Shown here: positions 47,101-59,100 of the stretch, in pieces
How the letters are laid out: the number at the start of each line of letters is the position of its first letter
How positions within the stretch are numbered: the first letter of the stretch is position 1
NCBI GenBank assembly: GCA_947623455.1
Contig: OX392532.1
Location: 4,733,501-4,797,500, forward strand
DNA: 64,000 nt
Origin: Mimachlamys varia
Lineage: Eukaryota > Mollusca > Bivalvia > Pectinida > Pectinidae
Direction: 5' to 3'
Notes under the pieces: generated by a model
Databases searched by the model: none
What the model saw: only the letters and a program-made list of their open reading frames with translations
Told to the model about the DNA's origin: nothing
Program-made: the position numbers and the translations under genes

Positions 47101-50100
47101 GAAGTGAAAGTGGAAAAAATAGATTAAAAGTATACCATGTGATGATTTTTACATGTTGAATACAGAGGTAAGTAAGGAAGTATTGTGGAAAATGTACAGA
47201 ACAAAGCATTTTATGAAAAATGAATTATATGAAGATAGTTAACCATCAGAAATAGACAAACAATACAATAAATTCAATGAAAAGGGCTTAAAGAAACATA
47301 AAAGTACCAGGTATGAGAATACTTTCACCACCTGATGTAAATTTCACGTTTGTAGTCCGCCGAAAAACCAGACTCAAATGACAAGCTTGTTGGAGTATTA
47401 TTTTTAAGCGTAAAAGGTAAACGAATCCACCAAAACCACAGCTTCCTGTATCCCTTACTTGTCCTCCCACCAGGGGCCTGGACCCGCCCCTTAATTAACC
47501 CACCCAGAGCTAGGGCTATCTGTAAATATGATGAAGCACTGATAATGCTGTACACACACCAAGGTCGCGGATACACATACCAAGGTCGCGATACCTGTAC
47601 CCTTACTGGGAATCCCAAACATGTAAGGAACTGTGGACATATTGTTTGCAGTACCGAGTGTTGACATTTTTGTGAGCTTCGTGTATTACAATTCGGGGAA
47701 CGCCTTGGCTCACTACGGAAGTGTTCTGCCAAAAGGTAGTAAATTATGTTCCAACCGCAAGCCAAACTATAATATCAGAATTTTGTACTGCCATACATTC
47801 CAAAATAAAATAGTAGTAATATTGATTAACATGTCGTCCTGGTCTTCCTATGTTGTTAATCAAACTGATTGCATCCAGATTAAGACAGACATAGTGTATC
47901 AAACATACCCCCCCCCCCCCCCCCCCCCACACACACACACTCACACCCACGGTATTCCAGGGTAGAAGACTCAAAAGTATGGAACTAGTGTAGCAGCGGT
48001 CAAGTTTTGATCTATGAAAACCCATTGTTTATATGTTTCTTTTTCTGTGGGAATCCATGAGCGATGCTGTACGCCTTCGTTCCTGTGTACAACTCTAGTC
48101 TTGGAAGTTGTACACGTGTATACAGATGAAACATTCATAATACATTAGTATTGAATTTAACATTTGTAACACTTTAAATAGATTATAACTTGTAAAATAC
48201 ATATATAATTTATGAAAAGTTGCAATCTGCATTGATATCATTTACCGTAGAGACTCAATAATATGTCTTGTGCTCTGAACTATACGGTTATTTATGAAAA
48301 ATATGGCTGCCTGCACGTTAAATATCAAAGCCGTACTTTGTGAGTGTTTGATGTTTACTGCCAAGGCAAACTTTCAACAATAAAGGGAAGGCCCGGAGGC
48401 CTAAACACCACGAACCACCTCATGGTTTCACCTGCTGGGATACAAGACTCATTAGAACACACGCGAACACCTATTTGTATCTATTAGATAGACACGTAGA
48501 ACAAACGAGTAGCCGCCAGGTGTCGACTTGACTCTCGTCCTGTACGTGACACTGTATGTGTGAATCATACAAGATGTCGGCACAGTTCAGATTGTATCTG
48601 TTTCTTCATCTTACTAATCCTTTTATCCCGCGCGGTACATCAGTCACCTACAAGCAGGCTTTACTCGAGTCGGTCCAGAGCTATTCAATCTGCTCCCTGC
48701 CCAATTACGAGGTTCTAACTGTCCAAGCTCAATATACATTTACGTATACAATTGCAGGTTGATCTGCCAACATGGAGTTAAAGGCCACCAATATTTCCGT
48801 CTCCCAGCTGGGTGTCACCTTATTGAGGCAATTTTGATACGTCGCGAACACGTGTCTAAATCTTGTTACTTTGTATTTTTGATCGCAAACGCAATCGTAT
48901 CTGTAAATTTAAGAATTACAGCCATTTGCAACCGTGAAAATATTATAATGCTGACACAACTTGTTCTTGAACTAAAAACTAACGAAACTAGAGCAATAAT
49001 AACCACATTGTAACTGTAGTGCCGAAAGGGAAAACGTCTTCTACTTTATCGACTATGATCAAGTTCAAGGAAATCGAACATTCAGATGAGATCACTAAAA
49101 GTGCGACTACAACACTTCTAAATGTATATCTTCATTAACCTGGGTATCCTGGCACATAACCCCACTGGGACCTGAGAATTTGTTACAGATAGTTTTGGAC
49201 CTAAAATAGGGTGTTTAGAGTAATTTTACACATTTGGGGGGTTAAGTTAAATTTCGATAAAAATGCCCCCTTAATTGTCATAAAAGCTAAAGGGTGGAAA
49301 GCTTTCCAGGTCGAAAAATCGACCCCACCTACCTTTCTTGCATCAAAAATTACATTTCTAGTTGAGGTACGAAAAAACGCTTGGTACCGTTGGAAAGATG
49401 GGTAATTTTTATTTTATAAACCTCCTAAATGTAAGTCAAATGTATCCTCCTTCCGCAGAAATTATCTCCATTTCCTCCAAAAACACGCAAAATTTCCGTG
49501 TCTTAAAAGTTTTCGGCAGCTTACCGGCTACTCGTTAAATAGTCATTGAGGTTGATGTCACCCCGCGTGCTGGTCTTTTGCTGTCATTGGATGCCTAAAT
49601 TTAAAGGAAAACCGCCATCCAATGACAGCGTAAGACCTCCGCGTGCAGTGACGTCAAACGTGGCTGTCATGTTATAATCAACTTCAGCTCCAGTAAGGTC
49701 CGTAACTTTGTATTCGGGTTTCCTTGTCATATCAAAGTTTCACTCTTTCTTTTTAAAGACAAACAAATAGTTGCTACAGCAACAAGTGCAGTAAGCCACA
49801 CGGTATAACTCATTTGATTATGTCTGCAACCGCAGTGTATCCATTCCTTGTAGCAACTATTTGTAGGCGGTAAACGCCGAGCAAAATCTGCAAACAATTG
49901 TAATGAGCACATTCTTGTGTATTTCTGCAGACAAATAACCACCACAGGTACGTACATAATACACGAGTCTTAAAGAGCCGGTAATATACATGTAGCTACA
50001 CGTGTCGCATAAACTGTCAATGGCGGAATAAGTGGCTCATACATCAACGCACATTGTACATCATGATCCGGTGATAATTAAACAGGGCGATGTATCTTTG

Positions 50101-53100
50101 TCCGGAACACAAGTGTCTGTTACGTAATGATAAGAAAATACAGTTTGATGCCAAAAAGAATTCCACATTCCATTTTCACGTTACTTACGTATGCACATGG
50201 GCAATGAAAACACAAAACATAACTTGTTTAGGGAATATTCCATCCCATTGATTTGACATGCTAGTAAAGGAAAGGCGAAATCGTTGCACAGTAAGTGAGG
50301 ATGGTAAACAAGTATACACTTGTACATACGTATTTGTACCAACAACCGTGCTCAACAGATCTGCAAAGGTACATGTACATGTATGCAATGGATCAACAAC
50401 GTACCAAGTAAAGGGACCTGTTTTAAGAGAAACTGTTGGAGCTGTAACAAAGGTACATCTGTATACAGATTATCTATCCTCCGTATATAGGGGGTCTATA
50501 CTGAACAGTGGTGGCACTTACATGTACATTACATTTTAGTATGTATCAAAACCAAAGTACTGCAATCATAGGAGTGTTGTTCCACGCAGTGTTAAGTACA
50601 TTACTTAAGTAATGAACAGTTTAAAATCCATCGAAAATAATAATGACAAACCTAACATTTCAAATGTATATGTTTACGTCGCGCTGCAACCAGCTATATG
50701 AATATTACCAGTAGAAATTCATTTGAGTACATTTACATTTGCGCTGCAACTTATACGAACTAACGCTCATATGACTACGGTTAATTATTGGCGCCAATTT
50801 CTTTCAAACGAGGACTGTTTCGCCAATGTCGTTTAAACGTTGACGCATATACAAACGTATTTAATTTTAGAATTATTCCAGAAAAAAATAAAATATACTC
50901 AATCATTATTTCAATAGTGAAAATGCAAATGAATGGACTAAATGTGATTTGTTTTAGACATTCATGACGGAATGAACGCAATTCGGTAAAATGCATATTT
51001 AACATGAAGCCCTAACCAAATTGCGTTCATACCGCATTAATGTTAAGGAAGTTTCCTATGTAGAATATTGGTACGTGTATCACGTGATACAGTAAATAGA
51101 AGAAGTACTTGAGATGATGTAGTAACACATGTTAACGTTCCTACGATTTGACCAAAATGGCAGCACATTAAAGGCCCAATATACGTAACTATCGGCAAAA
51201 CTTGAAGCAAAAATCTAGCTTAATAACTTAATATATTTGTAGATTTAGTTAAGATTAATTGATATTAGCAATATTCAAAATGAATTCTTTCGCGGTTACC
51301 GGTACAGCAGAATTTGAAACACGCTATTTGTAAACACACGTCCATTTCGAACAGTCTTCTACCTTCGGTTTGTTGTTGAAGTGGGCCCCACCTGAATTAT
51401 TTGCAATTCTTTGGATTTTTTTGTCCAGAGTTTCTTGTTAGTTACCGCTCAGGTTTACTTCGTTTTAGGCTTACTTTTACATGGTTATCAACTGGATTTT
51501 TTTTCAGACTCACGGAAATTTCCCTGAAGTTACGTATATTGGGCCTTTAATGTTTTGTTGCAATCTAAATAAAATACCACCATCAGCATCAGAAAGCTCA
51601 AATCGATACTAATCCTTTTGCTTGTCAAAAAGAACGAACGTCCTCGAAGTTTCTAACACAGTTTCATTAATGATTATCAGTTTGAATTTATGTATAGCAG
51701 GCTACTATAATTTGTCATAAAAAGTTTCCAATTAATGCTTTTGTGACAAATTTGCACAATGTTTTTATCTTGAAAATGATGTTTTCCTGGTGATGGTTCT
51801 AAGAATACTAATACATGTATACAGTAGTACAATTAACTTCCTCGTGACCAAAAAGCAAGCTCAGACAAAGTCTTACTATTCATTTCCCGTCTACACACTA
51901 AGTCAAGCGCGCACGTGAAAATGGTTAGTTCACATCTGAAGCACGTGTGGCCATTGAAGATCTTGAACTAGAAAGACTAGCACATGTAGTATTCGTGGGT
52001 AATAACTCTTATCTGACAATTAGAGACTAATAACATGTGGCACAGGGCATCACAGAGCCCCGCCCACCTCACTCCAGGCTAACGACATAACCGCTCAATT
52101 AGGTGCCATGTACACATGTCATTCAGATTGTTCAACATCAACCGTTAATGTTCTAGCTGTACACAACGCCATCACTGTTGTTAAACATTGCAAACAAGTT
52201 ATGTCTTGTTCAATTATATACACATGTACACACTACTATAAGGCTTTGAAATCTTTGCAGCCATTTGTGCCAGCTTGGACGCGAACAAACTCTTACTATT
52301 CCGCCCAAAATGTCTTATGAAACGTCAAGCGTCTGTTTCGTTTCAATATATAGAGGATATTCAATGGTTTGCCGTTTAATATCAAATATATTTCACTTGT
52401 ATGGCAGATTTTTTTCATATTTTCACTCGTGCTACGCACTCGTGAAAATATAAAAAAAATCTGCCATACTCGTGAAATATATTTGATATTAAACGGCAAA
52501 CCATTGAATTTTCTTTTTATTACATTTCGAAAGAGGACTTAAGATTCTTTCATGATTTGTTTTCTTTACTTGCCTACTGGAAAGTACCCAGGCCTAATCT
52601 GAATCACAACCGATTGGGTCCAGTACTGTACTGTACACAGCTGATTGGGATAAGCTGATCGGAAAGTTGAACCATTCTCATCTTCCAATTCATTACATAT
52701 TAAATCCTGCAGCAGTTTCTCATCAATATTTACTATCGATGCCATTTCTTTTAGATCATCTTTCCACAATAGACAAGTTCTAGCAGACGACAACAATATG
52801 CTGAGCCTCCATTTTCCATGTTCGATTCGATCAAGGGGAACAACTCATACAAAAGTTCCGGTGTTACATGAAAAAAATACCCAGTTAAAACAACCCACCG
52901 TAGAAATCTACGGCGGGTCGCTTTCTCAGGGGGACGAATTACAGAAATATCGAGTGGGGTCATTTTTCTTCAGAAGGTCGAGTAAGATTTCTAATGTAAA
53001 ATAACGACCCCGGGTAACTTTTGCAACGTAGAATAATGACCCCGGGTAGTTTTTTATTTCGGGTCACTTTTCACGTTACACTGAAAAAGCCTTATATTTT

Positions 53101-56100
53101 CACTGCAAAATCTTATATTTTCACGGCAAAATCTTATATTTTCACTGCTCATCACAGCAGTGAAAATATAAGTTTTATCAGTTTGATAATTTTCTATATT
53201 TCACAGGCAAAAATGTAATAAATAAAGTTCTTGTGTTGTATTTAGGCTGTACAAGAAGTGACGTAACACAATGTATGGGCATTGTCTTTTGCCGTTCCTT
53301 TACTTTTAAAATCCTATCTCCTCCGTACATATATACACAATTGTATTGTTATTAGTCCTTATTTTACTAACAGAGTATTCTAGATATCGTAATAGGAGAG
53401 CTTCATGAAAAGGCGCACGGAAAAAACATACAGGAAAATTCCGGACGAGACTTCCATTTTATGTTTAGATAATATTTTGTTTATTGTCGCTATCATTGCT
53501 ATCCAATAAAATTTCCCCCACTTGTTTTCCTTTTTTCTATTTGAATTAATAAACAGAACCGGCGTTGATTAGCCTATCAGAGAAAGGCGGTAGAGGAAAG
53601 GTATATCTGATAAGTCTTCTTTGATTTTTAGTTCAAAAATTGTATCAAACAAGACATACATGTACAGAACATATCAAGGCAGGAAGAGAAAAAAGTCTTG
53701 CTCTCTTATCATCTCTATTTATCTCAGAACAACCCATTACTGCACCCCATATACTAGTATTGTTGTGTAATTTCATAATATTCAAAATTCAAAAAATATG
53801 CAAATAGAAGAGCATGAAATTAGGTTTTAGTTCTCTTGTGTCTATTTCAAGGCATAAAACATAAAATTCCTTTCATGGCCTGTTGTTTGATATACTATAG
53901 GCGTTGCGTTGGTCATTAAAACACGTTGTTTTGTGTGAGTCGATTCTTTTTGAGAAGTGACAGAAAGCACCACCTCTCTAGATAAAACAAGGTGCCGTTT
54001 TCCTTCTCTCTGATAACATAACATTTCCCTCCAATAAATATCAGAAATAATTGGTGTGACCACGATAGTGTCCTTGAATTCGACTCCGCCACTCGGCACT
54101 TCACCGATAACTAGAGGCGGGGGAAGTGCTAACTACATATTATATGGATATGATGGCTACAAGTGAAATAAAGTCTTGCCTATAGGCTCGCATTCATCGA
54201 ACCCGTTTCATGTCCAAACTTTGATTCTATATTCAAGTCCGAACAGTTTCCGGTTCCGATGATTGATTGATTCTCGATAATGTTTGGAGAGTTTTGGAGA
54301 CTAACGATTTCTACCAGTTGTACCTGACTTTTAGGTCGAGTGTTAAGATATATACTCGAATGAAGTTGATTGGTACAGAATCCATGCTTGGGCCCTAGTC
54401 TCCATAGTAACAGTACTTATTGTTGGAGTCTAGTCTCCATAGTAACAGTACTTATTGTTGGAGTCTAGTCTCCATAGTAACAGTACTTATTGTTGGAGTC
54501 TGGTCTCCATAGTAACAGTACTTTTTGTTGGAGTCTGGTCTCCATAGTAACAGTACTTATTGTTGGAGTCTGGTCTCCATAGTAACAGTTCTTATTGTTG
54601 GAGTCTAGTCTCCATAGTAACAGTACTTATTGTTGGAGTCTAGTCTCCATAGTAACAGTACTTTTTGTTGGAGTCTAGTCTCAATAGTAACAGTACTTAT
54701 TTTTTTAGTCTAGTCTCCATAGTAACAGTACTTATTATTGGAGCCTGGTCTACATAGTAATAGTACTTATTGTTGGAGCCTGGTCTACATAGTAATAGTA
54801 CTTATTGTTGGAGCCTGGTCTACATAGTAATAGTACTTATTGTTGGAGCCTAGTCTCCATAGTAATAGTACTTATTGTTGGAGTCTGGTCTCCATAGTAA
54901 CAGTACTTTATTTTTGGAGTCTAGTCTCCATAGTAAAAGTACTTATTGTCTAAAAGGTGCTTATTGGTTTGGGCATAAGAAAAGAAAGATACATGAGAAA
55001 GTTTGAGACTTTGAGGTTAAGTTAGGCTAGATACTCGTGTTCAAAATGATGCAAACGCAAAATCGTGTTTTACACACACACAAATGATCCTTTTCTACTA
55101 TTTATAGCGTGTAATCTTTCTCTATCCATGATACAGAGAAATTCTGAGACGTTTCTGTTAATTAGACATGGCAGCTAATGACACAAATATTTAAATCTCG
55201 GTGCGGCTGTCCTAAGTCGAAATATATAAATCATTTGATGTTTGTTTATGTCGCGTACACGAACACATGAATGGCGATATTGTTGAAAACATAAACAGGC
55301 CGCCGGAATAACTTGTAGGCGATGATATAAGCCGTAAACAAATCTACTTCCTAAACAACATTGTCTGAATTATCAGGACCCTGTGGTCCTCCGGGTAACA
55401 CTGAGGTCGTCCATGATTTCCTGTATGCCTTTTGAACGTTTATGTGGGTGAGATAAAGTTGTCAACCTGAGATGCAGAATTCCGTTGGAGATGTGACAAC
55501 ATCCAGATTTTAGAATGTTCCTCAGTCCCTGTCTAGAGGGTGATTGCTCCCTAGCTATCGTCCCTGTCTAGAGGGTGATGGCTAGAGTCGGATTCCTCTC
55601 GCCAAATGTCTCAGTTGCGCCAGAGATGTTTCCAGTGATTCCATTGTTACGAGGTGCACGTGAGTGTGTTCAGAACTAGGAAGTGAGAGGTGTAGTCGAC
55701 ACAGCTTACATTCAGTGAATATTTTCCAGCCAAATATTTGTCAATTTGAAACTATTTCGTATAACCACGAAGACACTTGGATGGCGTAAAAAAACATCCT
55801 TGTTCACTTCAACGTAATCTGATTTTCAGATATTTCACAGTAGTAGTCATATCGTTTTAATGTATTTCTTAACAGAAACGGTCGAGTCAAAGATAGAATC
55901 TAAATGGGTTTGGCCCGAAGAGATAATAGTGTTCTAGTATTATACAGACAATAGAGCGGGAATTGGTACGTGTTGTCTCGCTGAATTCTGAAGTTTAGTG
56001 CTGATCAATACGGTTTGTTAGTTTTTCGTCCTTACAAAATTTAGTTATAAGTTATTTAAGTTTATTAGTTATTTAAGTTTCTTCTTGATTTTAAAAGACT

Positions 56101-59100
56101 TCCACTTAACTTGTTAGAAGAGTATTTTATCGCCCTAAATATGACGTCACAATAAGTTTTGGCTGGGAAGGTATTACAGAAAGGTAAAACAACCAAATAA
56201 CACATTATAAATACTAATCATCACTGTTCTTAAAAACAGTATTCCTTTGGGAGGCTGTTGATTGTCTATCCGCGGCTTTACTGATTGGTCTCCACGACAT
56301 GTACGACATTGATTCCCTCGTATATTGTATGGAAACATAGTATTGTTGTATACGACTTCGTGTTGTATTAAAAAACATTTTTGGCTGAAATTATTACACA
56401 CTTGTCCATCATTAAAAACCTTCACGTAAAATACATTTTTTTAAAACAATTTCACTACTGGTATGGTATACGTAAAACACTTTCTCAGTCTTATTTCACA
56501 TTTTCTCTTCGCATTTAGACCAGACCGAGTTGGTATCCTCTTGTATCGGGGTTACTCTCTAGTGGAGTCAGTAGGTTACATTTAGGTGTTTATATATATT
56601 TCCCTGATATCTGTCACTACAATTGTACTGATAATGTCCAGCTCGTTAATGAGACGAACATAAATAATTCCCCTTGATTTGAGGAAGAAGTTCACTGCTT
56701 CCTAACGATGTTGCGATAATCAGTTCCATTTGTTCACCATTCATTGTTGTGTTTCATGTTTTGGTTGTGTTCTCTGTTCTATAATCTGTTCACTGTTCCG
56801 TGTTGTGTTCACTGTTCTATGTTCTGTTCACTGTTCCGTGTTGTGTTCACTGTTCTATAATCTGTTCACTGTTCCGTGTTATGTTCTCTGTTCCATGTTG
56901 ATGTTGTGTTGACTGTTTCATCATGTATTCAATGTTCTATGTTCTGTTAACTGTTCCGTGTTGTGTTCACTGTTCTATAATCTGTTCACTGTTCTATAAT
57001 CTGTTCACTGTTCCATGTTATGTTCACTGTTCTATAATCTGTTCACTGTTCCGTGTGGTGTTCACTGTTCTATAATCTGTTCACTGTTCCGTGTTGTGTT
57101 CACTGTTCTATGTTCTGTTCACTGTTCCGTGTTGTGTTCACTGTTCTATAATCTGTTCACTGTTCCATGTTATGTTCACTGTTCTATAATCTCTTCACTG
57201 TTCCGTGTGGTGTTCACTGTTCTATAATCTGTTCACTGTTCCGTGTTGTGTTCACTGTTCTATGTTCTGTTCACTGTTCCGTGTTGTGTTCACTGTTCTA
57301 TAATCTGTTCACTGTTCTATAATCTGTTCACTGTTCCATGTTCTGTTCACTGTTCTATAATCTGTTCACTGTTCCGTGTTGTGTTCACTGTTCTATAATC
57401 TAGTCGCTGCTCCATGTTATGTTCACTGTTCTATAATCTGTTCACTGTTCCGTGTTGTGTTCTCTATTCCATGTTGATGTAGTGTTCACTGTTTCATCAT
57501 GTGTTCACTATTCTATGTTCTGGTCACTGTTCCGTGTGGTGTTCACTATTCTATGTTCTGGTCACTGTTCCGTGTGGTGTTCACTGTTCTATGTTCTGGT
57601 TATTGTTCCGTTTTGTGTTCACTATTATATAATCTGTTCTCTGTTCCGTGTTGTGTTCTCTATTCCATGTTGATGTTTTGTTGACTGTTTCATCATGTGT
57701 TCACTATTCTATGTTCTGTTCACTGTTCCGTGTTGTGTTCACTGTTCTATAATCTGTTCACTGTTCCGTGTTATGTTCTCTGTTCCATTTTGATGTTGTG
57801 TTGACTGTTTCATCATGTATTCACTGTTCTATGATCTGTTCACTGTTCCATGTTGTGTTCACTGTTCTATAATCTGTTCACTGTTCCGTGTTATGTTCTC
57901 TGCTCCATTTTGATGTTGTGTTGACTGTTTCATCATGTATTCACTGTTCTCTATACTGGTCACTGTTCCGTGTTGTGTTCACTGTTCTATGATCTGTTCA
58001 CTGTTCCGTGTTATGTTCACTGTTCTATAATCTGTTCACTGTTCTGTGTTCCATGTTGATGTTGTGTTGACTGTTTCATCATGTATTCACTGTTCTATGA
58101 TCTGTTCACTGTTCCATGTTGTGTTCACTGTTCTATAATCTGTTCACTGTTCCGTGTTATGTTCTGTTCCATTTTGATGTTGTGTTGACTGTTTCATCAT
58201 GTATTCACTGTTCTATGTACTGGTCACTGTTCCGTTTTGTGTTCACTGTTATATGATCTGTATATTGTTCCGTGATGTGTTCACTATTTTATAATCTGTT
58301 CACTGTTCCGTGTTGTGTTCACTGCTCCATGTTGATGTTGTGTTGACTGTTTCATCATGTGTTCACTATTCTATGTTCTGATCACTTTTCCGTGGTGTGA
58401 CCACAGTCCCATGTTGTGCCCAATCTGTATGTATCATTTGTAATGTTCAGTGACAGTTTTAACCGTTTGATGGCGTGTTCGCAGCTGTTTTGTTTCGAGT
58501 TGCGTGTCCTATGCACTGTTCACTGTTTTGTTTTTCAGTTTTGTATTTGCTCAATGTTCAGTCTTGTATTTACTGTCCCGTATTTTGTTCACCGTTCAGT
58601 CTTGTATTTACTGTTCCGTATTTTGTTCACTGTTCAGTCTTGTATTTACTGTTCCGTATTTTGTTCACTGTTCAGCCTTGTATTTACTGTCCCGTATTTT
58701 GTTCACCGTTCAGTCTTGTATTTACTGTTCTGTATTTTGTTCACTGTTCAGCCTTGTATTTACTGTCCCGTATTTTGTTCACTGTTCAGTCTTGTATTTA
58801 CTGTTCCGTATTTTGTTCACTGTTCAGTCTTGTATTTACTGTTCCGTATTTTGTTCACTGTTCGGTGTTGTATTTACTGTTCTGTATTTTGTTCACTGTT
58901 CGGTGTTGTATTTACTGTTCCGTATTTTGTTCACTGTTCGGTGTTGTATTTACTGTTCTGTATTTTGTTCACTGTTCGGTGTTGTATTTACTGTTCCGTA
59001 TTTTGTTCACTGTTCGGTGTTGTATTTACTGTTCCGTATTTTGTTCACTGTTCAGCCTTGTATTTACTGTCCCGTATTTTGTTCACTGTTCGGTGTTGTA

